Assembly: GCA_003451715.1 (NCBI GenBank) | Contig: DMJN01000280.1 | Location: 1-6,115 of the forward strand | Source of the DNA: Gammaproteobacteria bacterium | GTDB taxonomy: Bacteria; Pseudomonadota; Gammaproteobacteria; Pseudomonadales; Pseudohongiellaceae | Direction: 5' to 3' | Length of the DNA stretch: 6,115 bases | Shown: positions 1-5,318 of the stretch, one piece after another | Position numbering within the stretch: the first letter of the stretch is position 1 | Layout: each line of letters opens with the position of its first letter | Made by a program: the position numbers and the translations under genes | Notes under the pieces: generated by a model | Told to the model about the DNA's origin: nothing | What the model saw: only the letters and a program-made list of their open reading frames with translations | The model's database searches: none

Positions 1-117
1 ATTATCGGTGCTAACCGTGTGCGTGCCGGGACTGAGGGTGCCACCCGGGAAAATATCCGTATTGGCATGGAAAAGCTTAAGTCTGTATATTTCGAACCAA
101 TTAGAGAATCTAGTTAA
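1..117 (+). CDS. C-terminal end of an unidentified protein (partial)
   Basis: Frame 1 is open from the window edge to a TAA at 115-117 and gives the last 38 residues of a protein. The tail contains NRVRAGTEG, ENIRIGMEKLK and ends VYFEPIRESS. The amphipathic stretch RENIRIGMEKLK is loosely like the final helix of class I PLP-dependent aminotransferases, but this is too short to assign a family and I do not name a function. The mix of charged and hydrophobic residues looks like genuine protein. The gene precedes the hemerythrin-like gene on the same strand with an 88-base gap. An AGGA/AGGGAG purine run follows the stop at 117-127 but has no usable start codon at the right distance. Confidence 0.6.
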   Translation: MIGANRVRAGTEGATRENIRIGMEKLKSVYFEPIRESS

Positions 118-133
118 GGATAGGGAGCTAAAC

Positions 134-182
134 ATCTATCGCTTTTGAATGTCTGCTCTGCTCCTGAGGGCAGCAGATAGAT
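134..182. promoter_or_regulatory. Competing inverted repeats in the leader of the hemerythrin-like gene
   Basis: ATCTATC at 134-140 is the exact complement of GATAGAT at 176-182. TCTGCT at 152-157 is the exact complement of AGCAGA at 172-177. The two helices share bases 176-177, so they partly compete. No T-run follows, so this is not a standard intrinsic terminator. It may be an RNA fold in the leader or chance; no function is assigned. Confidence 0.3.
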
Positions 183-205
183 AATCAATTAGCGTAGAGT
201 ATTTG

Positions 206-664
206 ATGATGACTACATTATTTGAGTTTATGAGCATAGATCATGACAGATTGGATGATCTATTTGAGGAATTTAACAAGCTGGCAAAAAGCGATATGGG
301 TAAAGCCAAATCATTATTCGATAATTTTAGAGCTGGGCTTCAGAGGCATATTATCTGGGAAGAGGATATTCTGTTCCCGATTTTCGAACGAGCAACTGGC
401 ATGCATGAAACAGGGCCGACGGCTGTAATGCGAATGGAACACGGTCAAATCAAGAATATCCTGGCGGCAATTCATGAGAAAGTTCTTGCAGGTGAATCGG
501 ATGGGATCGATGGCTTGGGAACTCAATTATTGGGGGTTCTGGGGCCGCACAATGTGAAAGAAGAAAATATTCTTTATCCTGCAATTGATGATTTAACTAA
601 CGAGCAAGAAAAGAAACAAGCGATTGAAAGAATGACGGAACTGCCTTCTGAAAACTTTGCGTAG
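206..664 (+). CDS. Hemerythrin-like HHE-domain protein
   Basis: This is a soluble cytoplasmic four-helix-bundle protein of about 152 residues, the size of a single hemerythrin HHE domain. Counting from the TTG at 203, candidate di-iron ligands are H14 (IDHDRLD), H49 and E53 (HIIWEED), H80 (MEHGQ), and H116 and E120 (HNVKEE). The two HxxxE motifs and the isolated histidines are the family signature. Proteins of this class bind O2 or NO, or repair iron centres; which applies here cannot be read from sequence. Starts at TTG 203, ATG 206 and ATG 209 are all in frame. ATG 206 is chosen because a weak AGAG lies 6 bases upstream; ATG 209 is equally possible. The cytochrome b561 gene follows after 47 bases on the same strand, so co-transcription is likely. 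The acidic C-terminus lacks a membrane segment. Confidence 0.88.
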   Translation: MMTTLFEFMSIDHDRLDDLFEEFNKLAKSDMGKAKSLFDNFRAGLQRHIIWEEDILFPIFERATGMHETGPTAVMRMEHGQIKNILAAIHEKVLAGESDGIDGLGTQLLGVLGPHNVKEENILYPAIDDLTNEQEKKQAIERMTELPSENFA

Positions 665-700
665 TATTGCTATATGTGATATGGAAGCGAACAACTGAAA

Positions 701-705
701 AGGGA
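701..705 (+). promoter_or_regulatory. Ribosome binding site that sets the b561 start
   Basis: AGGGA lies 6 bases upstream of ATG 712. It favours this start over the in-frame TTG at 667, which lies 2 bases after the previous stop codon and has no Shine-Dalgarno sequence suited to it. Confidence 0.65.
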
Positions 706-711
706 ACTTTA

Positions 712-1203
712 ATGGCTGCATCAGACAAAAAATCTCACTACACGATTGCGAAAATCTTACACTGGTCGGTGGGATTTATTATTGCTTTTAATTTGTTATC
801 CGGGTTTAGAATTAAGGAGTTTTCGCTAGAAATTAAGCAAGTACTTATCATGATTCACTCGGGAATAGGACTCTTCATATTTATGCTGATGCTGTTCCGT
901 TGGTGGTGGAGATGGTCTCATAATCTCTATGCGCCGCCAAGATGGTGGAAAAGGCCTTCTATGCTTCTGCAGGTTATTTTTTATCCGTTGCTATTGATAC
1001 AACCCGTCATCGGGATATTTGTGGCAGTTTTTAATGACTATGAAGTTCGCGCATTGGGTTTTATCAACATTTCGACTATTGCTGCTGCTAACGAGAGCTT
1101 GCATAGCATGTTTCTCGAGTGGCATGGAACCCTAGCTACACTGCTTATCATTCTCGTTTTTGTTCATGGCTTGGAAAGAACGCGAATAATGTTAGGTGAA
1201 TAG
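712..1203 (+). CDS. Cytochrome b561 family membrane protein
   Basis: This 163-residue protein fits the prokaryotic b561 family (about 175 residues): an integral inner-membrane diheme b cytochrome that moves electrons between quinone and a partner. Counting from ATG 712, membrane segments lie near residues 19-31, 45-62, 84-107 and 138-155. The expected heme ligands are all present: H17 in ILHW (helix 1), H49 in MIHSG (helix 2), and H138 and H152 fourteen residues apart (helix 4), as in E. coli CybB. The loop after helix 2 is rich in tryptophan and arginine (RWWWRW). CybB has been described as a superoxide:ubiquinone oxidoreductase; the substrate here is unknown. It lies 47 bases after the hemerythrin-like gene, suggesting that the di-iron protein and this cytochrome are made together. 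Confidence 0.88.
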   Translation: MAASDKKSHYTIAKILHWSVGFIIAFNLLSGFRIKEFSLEIKQVLIMIHSGIGLFIFMLMLFRWWWRWSHNLYAPPRWWKRPSMLLQVIFYPLLLIQPVIGIFVAVFNDYEVRALGFINISTIAAANESLHSMFLEWHGTLATLLIILVFVHGLERTRIMLGE

Positions 1204-1262
1204 TCATCAACTACATTGATAAGACCTGGTTCAACTGTTTTGAGTTAACCCAACGCTATGAA

Positions 1263-1286
1263 AGGAAGCAGCCCCGATGGCTTCTT
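1263..1286. terminator. Possible bidirectional terminator between convergent genes
   Basis: GGAAGC at 1264-1269 pairs with GCTTCT at 1280-1285 (one GU), with an A-T pair extending the stem and a loop of about 10 bases. T-rich sequence follows on the plus strand (TTGATTCT) and CTTTC follows on the minus strand, but neither is a clean T-run. The position fits, between the b561 stop (1203) and the convergent gene end (1296). The call rests on stem plus location. Confidence 0.35.
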
Positions 1287-1288
1287 GA

Positions 1289-1320
1289 TTCTGTACTAAG
1301 GTATCTGTTCTGTACTAAGG
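1289..1320. repeat. 19-bp-period tandem duplication
   Basis: TTCTGTACTAAGG occurs at 1289-1301 and again, identically, at 1308-1320, giving a period of 19 bases. It overlaps the last codons and the stop of the minus-strand gene 1296-1598. Because 19 is not a multiple of three, the second copy is read in a different frame and supplies the stop codon. Confidence 0.85.
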
Positions 1321-1598
1321 ATTGATGAAAATGTCCATTCACTTTCAAAGTTCTGATACAGCCAAATATCTTCATAAATTTGATCACTATCAGGTTTTTC
1401 GTAGGTGACATGACACTGGACACTGCTTGAAGGGGCACTGGCTCTAGACCCTTCTCCAGCACCCGAATATAAAATCTCATAGTCTGGATACCTGCTTGAA
1501 AAATCTAACCTTAGCTGTTGGCTGCAGGGGTCAGTGATAAAAACATAGTAAAGAGCTATTCCCACAATAAGAAAGAGAGCGATATAATATTTTAACAT
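1296..1598 (-). CDS. Small membrane-anchored or secreted hypothetical protein
   Basis: I do not recognise this 100-residue protein. Residues about 3-20 (YYIALFLIVGIALYYVF) form one hydrophobic segment after a single lysine, acting as a signal peptide or N-terminal anchor. The rest is polar and should lie in the periplasm. It carries two cysteines, C25 in DPCSQQ and C62 in VQCHV, which could form a disulfide; there is no lipobox at C25. The middle is Ser/Gly/Ala-rich and the C-terminal half has many aromatics (YEDIWLYQNF), as in small beta-rich domains. The ATG at 1598 has only a weak upstream GCGGG. The gene converges on the b561 gene and diverges from the 1818 gene. A 19-bp tandem duplication provides its stop, so the C-terminus may have been shortened. 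Coding is supported by the clear signal/anchor and balanced composition. Confidence 0.6.
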   Translation of the reverse strand: MLKYYIALFLIVGIALYYVFITDPCSQQLRLDFSSRYPDYEILYSGAGEGSRASAPSSSVQCHVTYEKPDSDQIYEDIWLYQNFESEWTFSSILSTEQIP

Positions 1599-1686
1599 TT
1601 GTGAAACCCGCTAGTGTTTGTTGGAGCTTACATATTCAATTAAAAGAACAAGAATTGATTTAGGTGCGGTAATCGAAATCCTCGGT

Positions 1687-1714
1687 TTGACTTTGTCATT
1701 GTACTATCTAAAGT
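1687..1714 (+). promoter_or_regulatory. Candidate sigma70 promoter for the four-helix membrane protein gene
   Basis: TTGACT (1687-1692) and TAAAGT (1709-1714) are 16 bases apart. The -35 matches 5 of 6 and the -10 matches 4 of 6 consensus positions. Transcription would begin near 1721, leaving a leader of about 95 bases that contains the terminator-like hairpin at 1773-1800. Confidence 0.35.
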
Positions 1715-1772
1715 GATGCGGAGGCTAAGACAATAAAACATGTCAAGTATCAACATCGATACCACTATTGTA

Positions 1773-1800
1773 TCTATTCTGAGGAATAGAGATTTTTTTT
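1773..1800 (+). terminator. Intrinsic-terminator-like hairpin in the leader of the 1818 gene
   Basis: TCTATTC (1773-1779) pairs perfectly with GAATAGA (1784-1790) around a TGAG loop, and a run of eight T follows at 1793-1800. The stem is AT-rich with two GC pairs, so it would be weak alone. It ends 17 bases before the start codon and no plus-strand gene lies just upstream, so it more likely modulates transcription into the 1818 gene than ends another unit. Confidence 0.5.
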
Positions 1801-1803
1801 AAC

Positions 1804-1807
1804 GAGG
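1804..1807 (+). promoter_or_regulatory. Ribosome binding site favouring the TTG 1818 start
   Basis: GAGG lies 10 bases before TTG 1818 but 16 bases before the in-frame ATG 1824. Spacing therefore favours the TTG, although the ATG is not excluded. Confidence 0.5.
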
Positions 1808-1817
1808 TCATAATATT

Positions 1818-2231
1818 TTGAGCATGTTTCATATTGGTGCATCACTATTGCTTTTTTTGTTGGCAATGATTTCTGTAGCATTTTCTGTATTGATAGCGGT
1901 GAAGCCAGCCGCTGATCCCGCCAATTCGGCACTCCTAAGAAGAGCCAATTTTACTTCACTGATTGAAATTACTGTTGCTGTTGTCGTGCTCCTTACGGGA
2001 TTAATTGCCGTGTTTACAGGTCCTTCATCATTGTCGGATTCTTGGGTGTGGATGAGTTTGATGATTATGGTGTTTTATCTCCTAGCCCAGGTATTTGTAA
2101 CGAAGCCGGCCCGTATGGTTGTGGCAAAGCACGGTAGTGCTGTTAAAACAGGTATGCAGGTTATTCTGCAGATTGGCCATGTTTTGCTGGTTCTCGTTGC
2201 ATTTTCTCTCATGCTGCTAAAACCAGCTTAG
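1818..2231 (+). CDS. Four-helix integral membrane protein, unknown function
   Basis: This 137-residue protein is mostly hydrophobic. Four membrane segments are visible, near residues 6-28, 46-67, 76-94 and 113-134. Short polar loops carry KPAADP, LLRRAN and KPARMVVAKHG, which suggests positive loops on the cytoplasmic side. Potential metal or heme ligands are H5 at the start of helix 1, H105 before helix 4 and H121 in helix 4; E50 lies in helix 2. The size and the GLIAVFTGP...WVWMSLM pattern recall small four-helix families such as DUF2269 or CopD/HemJ-like proteins, but the match is only by eye. The start is TTG 1818 by Shine-Dalgarno spacing. A terminator-like hairpin in the leader suggests regulated read-through. 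The neighbours (b561, NnrS) hint at a membrane redox or copper/heme setting; this is inference. Confidence 0.75.
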   Translation: MSMFHIGASLLLFLLAMISVAFSVLIAVKPAADPANSALLRRANFTSLIEITVAVVVLLTGLIAVFTGPSSLSDSWVWMSLMIMVFYLLAQVFVTKPARMVVAKHGSAVKTGMQVILQIGHVLLVLVAFSLMLLKPA

Positions 2232-2240
2232 AAAGATAAC

Positions 2241-2278
2241 AAAAACAGGGTCGAGCCACGTTAATAAAAACTCGATCC
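2241..2278 (-). terminator. Rho-independent terminator-like hairpin reading leftward
   Basis: GGGTCGAG (2248-2255) pairs with CTCGATCC (2271-2278) in 8 bp with one GU, around a 15-base A/T-rich loop. On the minus strand the stem is followed by TGTTTTTG, complement of the A5 at 2241-2245. On the plus strand it is followed by a C-run, so it should stop leftward transcription, such as read-through from nnrS, rather than the 1818 gene. Confidence 0.45.
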
Positions 2279-2344
2279 AACCCCCCCCACTATTAGTAGC
2301 CAAATTTATGGTTATGAGGGAGCATAAGAAGAATAAAAGCTACC

Positions 2345-2446
2345 TCAATTGATGTCCACGCCTTCCTTATCAGCAAATATCAGCCCGTTTGCTTCGGAAA
2401 CCTTCAGTAAGTCCCAAGCACCAGGATATTGACCAATCCAAGCCAA
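2345..2446 (-). pseudogene. Possible C-terminal gene remnant (short ORF)
   Basis: The minus strand reads without a stop from TTG 2446 to TGA 2345, giving 33 residues that include IGQYPGAWDLLKVSEANG and end LIFADKEGVDIN. The composition is protein-like (W, Y, D/E and hydrophobics well spaced). The frame is closed by TAG at 2459-2461 just upstream, and no ATG or Shine-Dalgarno sequence is present. The simplest reading is the tail of a gene whose 5' part was lost beside the repeat patch at 2471-2590. It could instead be a tiny gene or a chance frame. I cannot assign a family. Confidence 0.3.
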
Positions 2447-2470
2447 TTTAGAACTTATCTAACTAAGGGT

Positions 2471-2590
2471 GGACGGGTCGCTCTTTGACATCCTGTCAAC
2501 GCGACATTCGTATGTCCTATACATCATATGCCGCGGGCGCAGGGATGCCTGGAACAGTCATGGCCGCATGGCGTTGGCCGACGAAGGGCC
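2471..2590. repeat. Patch of nested inverted repeats downstream of nnrS
   Basis: TTGACA TCC TGTCAA (2485-2499) is a perfect 6-bp hairpin with a 3-base loop. GACAT TCGT ATGTC (2503-2516) is another with a 5-bp stem. CCGCGG (2531-2536) is a palindrome, and GGCC recurs at 2576-2579 and 2587-2590 around a 7-base loop, touching the nnrS stop. GACAT, CATG and GGATGCC words recur through the patch, which is more GC-rich than the 240 bases to its left. It resembles the imperfect interspersed intergenic repeats of some gammaproteobacteria, but no second copy is present here to prove it. Confidence 0.4.
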
Positions 2591-3760
2591 TCAATGCTCA
2601 GACGGGGGAAATACCAAAATGGGAAACGCCACCACCAGAAAAATTCCAAATGCCAGCAACCAGGCTAATGCTGAAATCGTTATCAACGAATTAGAAGCTA
2701 TAAAAGAAGAAACCACCCTTAGAGCGGCGGCTAAGCTAATCAGAATAAAACATGAGTTAATCCATATATCACTGGTCAATGGGCGGCCGGAATGCCCCTT
2801 ACCGGCTCTGATAGCAACTGCCATGATCATCGTAGTTATGGCGCCAATAGTCAGCGCATGGATGCCCGCACTGGGAGTGACAAGCTGGAAACTGGATGCA
2901 GCCAATAACAACAGACCTATGGGAATCCATCCGTAAGCCACATGTAATACCAGCAATAAGGGCTCGGCTGCGATCCTCAGGGTTTGCCAGCGAGCCAGTC
3001 TGAGACTGTGAAGCAAAGCCGTGACAATCAGAACAGCACCCGTCGAAGCGGTTAAGGGATACGGTACGAAGATGAGCAAGACCAGGACGGTGCTAAGCAG
3101 GCAGGCTATATCCAGCCGACCGAAATTGGCAGGCAGAGATCCTTTTACAGCTCTAGCCCGTAGCCAGTTACCACTAAAGGCGGGAATTATTCGGCCTCCT
3201 ATCAGTGCAAGCATTATCACTACACTAAGGATGGCGCCTCGCATGCTGGCACCGCTGGTGGTTATGATGCCATTTAGAACCCCGCTCAGTTCCAAGTGGT
3301 AAGTAACGTTGAACAGGAAGAGTAAGCTGAACACTGCGGCAACTATATAGTTGCGCCGATTCTGACCCAGGTATAACTCCCTGAGCAACATCACTATGAC
3401 CAGGAATAGGTAAGTAAGATCAAGCAACATAGCCAGCCAACCGGGTTCAAGAAACAGCATTGCAATTCGACCCAGTAACCATAGGCTGCACAGAACCAAT
3501 AAGCTGGTACCCTGAATAGGGGGTCTTCCAGTCCAATTGGACACAGCGGTGAAGACAAATCCTCCCATTGCTGCTGCCACGAAACCGAAGACCATTTCAT
3601 GACTATGCCATAGAAATGGATTAATCCGCTGTGCCGGCAATATCAGCCCGCCAAAGTAATAGCCGAGCCACAGTAACAGGACGAGCGGGGCGTAGAGCCC
3701 TGCAAGCAAGAATAGTGGGCGAAAGGCACCACTGAATATTGTTGCGTATGTATTGTTCAT
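2591..3760 (-). CDS. nnrS: NnrS family heme/copper membrane protein
   Basis: This 389-residue, roughly 12-helix inner-membrane protein has the full length of the NnrS family. NnrS proteins bind heme and copper and belong to the response to nitric oxide, often protecting metabolism from NO damage. Visible family landmarks are FSGAFRPLFLLAG (residues 9-21), WHSHEMVFGF (51-60), GFVFTAVSNWTGRP (67-80), GGRIIPAFSGNW (188-199) and HALTIGAITTM through IRAGKGHSGR (301-326). Conserved histidines H52, H54, H301 and H323 are candidates for metal ligation. The start at ATG 3760 fits the family N-terminus although the Shine-Dalgarno sequence is poor. An extended -10 (3817-3825) lies about 57 bases upstream. 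It is separated from the cls gene by a 45-bp palindrome and probably has its own transcript. No NO-sensor gene (NsrR, NorR, Dnr) or convincing site for one is visible. Confidence 0.9.
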   Translation of the reverse strand: MNNTYATIFSGAFRPLFLLAGLYAPLVLLLWLGYYFGGLILPAQRINPFLWHSHEMVFGFVAAAMGGFVFTAVSNWTGRPPIQGTSLLVLCSLWLLGRIAMLFLEPGWLAMLLDLTYLFLVIVMLLRELYLGQNRRNYIVAAVFSLLFLFNVTYHLELSGVLNGIITTSGASMRGAILSVVIMLALIGGRIIPAFSGNWLRARAVKGSLPANFGRLDIACLLSTVLVLLIFVPYPLTASTGAVLIVTALLHSLRLARWQTLRIAAEPLLLVLHVAYGWIPIGLLLLAASSFQLVTPSAGIHALTIGAITTMIMAVAIRAGKGHSGRPLTSDIWINSCFILISLAAALRVVSSFIASNSLITISALAWLLAFGIFLVVAFPILVFPPSEH

Positions 3761-3816
3761 TCTAGTCGAATTTAATCGGTATTCCCCACTTCTGCCCTGC
3801 TAAACAAGGCATTGCG

Positions 3817-3825
3817 AGTATAGCA
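3817..3825 (-). promoter_or_regulatory. Extended -10 promoter element for nnrS
   Basis: The minus strand reads TGCTATACT: an extended TG, one base, then TATACT (5 of 6). The T of the TG is the terminal base of the adjacent 45-bp palindrome, and any -35 (TTAATC or TTTAAT, 3 of 6) would lie inside the palindrome. Transcription would begin near 3810, giving a leader of about 50 bases. Confidence 0.45.
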
Positions 3826-3869
3826 AAAGGGGACGGAGGGATTAAATTTTAATCCCTCCGTCCCCTTTT
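3825..3869. repeat. 45-bp near-perfect palindrome (REP/RAYT-type)
   Basis: Two 22-base arms, 3825-3846 and 3848-3869, are exact reverse complements around a single central T at 3847. Each arm has an AAAAGGGGAC start, the core GGACGGAGGG and ends ATTAAA. Elements with GGGGACGGAGG or GGGGACAGA cores bounded by AAAA/TTTT are widespread in proteobacteria and are tied to REP-associated tyrosine transposases; the assignment here is from recalled motif likeness. As RNA it forms a very stable hairpin ending in TTTT on both strands, so it can also act as the terminator for cls, whose stop is 22 bases away. No transposase gene is in the window. Confidence 0.9.
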
Positions 3870-3890
3870 ATCGTTTTAAACCAACCAGGA

Positions 3891-5318
3891 TCAAAGATAA
3901 GGTGAAAACAACCATGCCACCGCATCGCGATTTCGCTTCCATCTCGGCCGAGCCATTAGCTGTTGTTCAGTGAGTAAATTGGCGGCTTCCAACATGGACT
4001 GGAAATACCTGGATATCTCAACCGCAAAGGATTTGTTGAATACTTCCACTCCTAATTCAAAATTCAGTCGCAAACTTCTTGGATCGAGATTTGCCGAACC
4101 AACCAGCACATATTCTTCGTCGATTAAAATCGCCTTAGTGTGGATAAAGGGGGCGGGCTGAGAGTACACCTGCAACTCCCTGGCCAGGATATGTTTGAGG
4201 TTGTGCTGAGCCGCCCAGTGTGCCATGTGTATATTGGTGCGTTCCGGCAGCAGTATTTTTACATCAACACCGCGCAGTCGGGCAGCAACCAGAGCCCCTA
4301 GCAGATCGAATCCGGGCAGGAAGTAAGGGGTCATGATCCAGATTCTTTTTCGTGCCAGGGAGAATACACCCACCAGAAGTTCATTTAGTTTATCCAGATT
4401 TTCATTGGGTCCATCCAGTATCAATCTTGTCCAGACATCAGATTCAGTGCGATTTGTATTACTTGGTGAATAAATGGCCTTCTCAGTTGTACCGACACAG
4501 TGATTCCAATCTTTGAGAAACGCCCGTTCGAATTCGTCAACGATTTTCCCGGTAAGTCGAAAATGCAGGTCGCGGGCACATTTTGGATTGTGCGATTTCT
4601 TCACCAGATGCCTGTCCCCTATATTTTGACCGCCGGTGTAGCCAGCTTTGCCATCGACCACCATGATTTTACGGTGATTACGCATATTTATATGCAGTGA
4701 TGGTGGTAGCAAGGTGATGGGATTAAATTGCTTGTAGTTTAGCCCTCGCTTTCTCAACTTCTTTCCAATAACAGGTGGATATGCCATTCCACCCAATCCA
4801 TCAATAATGATGCGTACGTCAACACCTCGGTCCTGAGCCCTGCACAAGGCATTCACAAACGAATCACCCGTAGTGTCATTCTGAAAAATATAAGTACATA
4901 GATAAATTCTGTCTGCCGCCGCTTCGATGTCCGCAATCATTGCTGGATACAGGTTTTCACCGTTCTCAAGGAGCTTGATATTGTCACAAGACCGCAATCC
5001 GAAACCGGTAACAGATTCACCAACCAGAGAGAGTGGCCTGAGTTTGGTTCCTGCCGGTTCCTGTATGGATTCGGAAGTGTCTTCAGGGCTTCGAGCGAGG
5101 TATGTTTCCTGGGCTTTCTCGGCGACTCGATTAATACCAAAAATGAGGTATACCAATGGACCGAAGAATGGAATTAGCAAACAAATAGCTACCCAGGCTA
5201 GCGCTGATTTCGGGTCGCGCTTGGTAAATAGCGCATGCAGAGCTGCCACTGCGGCAGCGGCGACCAGTGCTACCCGAAAGAGTACAGTGCCAAGTGTTTC
5301 CAGATTATCAATCGGCAT
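3891..5318 (-). CDS. cls: Cardiolipin synthase, phospholipase D superfamily
   Basis: This 475-residue inner-membrane enzyme should join phosphatidylglycerol with a second phospholipid to make cardiolipin. Counting from ATG 5318, two N-terminal membrane segments lie near residues 9-31 and 39-62 (PLDc_N type, with IPFFGPLVYLIFG). Two catalytic HKD motifs follow: HRKIMVVDG with H215, K217 and D222, and HTKAILID with H393, K395 and D400. Each is followed by its expected GG(Q/S)xN element: GGQNIGDR and GSANLDPRS. Length and topology match the ClsA class (about 486 residues). ATG 5318 overlaps the TAA of the upstream gene as TAATG; an in-frame TTG at 5324 also exists but is less likely. Overlap implies translational coupling. 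The arrangement, EEP hydrolase then cls, parallels ybhP-clsB of E. coli, yet ClsB lacks the N-terminal membrane helices seen here. Confidence 0.93.
   Translation of the reverse strand: MPIDNLETLGTVLFRVALVAAAAVAALHALFTKRDPKSALAWVAICLLIPFFGPLVYLIFGINRVAEKAQETYLARSPEDTSESIQEPAGTKLRPLSLVGESVTGFGLRSCDNIKLLENGENLYPAMIADIEAAADRIYLCTYIFQNDTTGDSFVNALCRAQDRGVDVRIIIDGLGGMAYPPVIGKKLRKRGLNYKQFNPITLLPPSLHINMRNHRKIMVVDGKAGYTGGQNIGDRHLVKKSHNPKCARDLHFRLTGKIVDEFERAFLKDWNHCVGTTEKAIYSPSNTNRTESDVWTRLILDGPNENLDKLNELLVGVFSLARKRIWIMTPYFLPGFDLLGALVAARLRGVDVKILLPERTNIHMAHWAAQHNLKHILARELQVYSQPAPFIHTKAILIDEEYVLVGSANLDPRSLRLNFELGVEVFNKSFAVEISRYFQSMLEAANLLTEQQLMARPRWKRNRDAVAWLFSPYL

Larger units (their letters stand above)
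2232..2590. other. Gene-poor gap between convergent genes
   Basis: No complete gene is supported in these 359 bases. In order the gap holds a hairpin with a minus-strand T-run (2241-2278), a run of eight C (2281-2288), a short minus-strand reading frame that may be a gene remnant (2345-2446), and a patch dense in small inverted repeats (2471-2590) that ends exactly at the nnrS stop. Confidence 0.6.

Noticed and set aside
1..117. Naming the partial upstream gene as a PLP-dependent aminotransferase
   Set aside because: Only a generic final-helix likeness over 38 residues is visible, with no cofactor-binding residue in the window.
667..711. TTG 667 as the start of the cytochrome b561
   Set aside because: ATG 712 has a well-spaced AGGGA, and the extra 15 residues are polar and precede the family's usual N-terminus.
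1256..1480. 74-codon minus-strand frame overlapping the 100-residue gene
   Set aside because: It lacks an anchor, motif or ribosome site and shares its tail with the longer frame only because of the 19-bp duplication.
2485..2499. TTGACATCCTGTCAA as a possible FNR/Dnr-type operator
   Set aside because: The half-sites are 5 bases apart and not 4, and the site lies downstream of nnrS and far from any promoter.
2469..2936. 155-codon plus-strand reading frame over the nnrS 3' end
   Set aside because: It is antisense to the well-supported nnrS gene and has no recognisable domain or good ribosome site.
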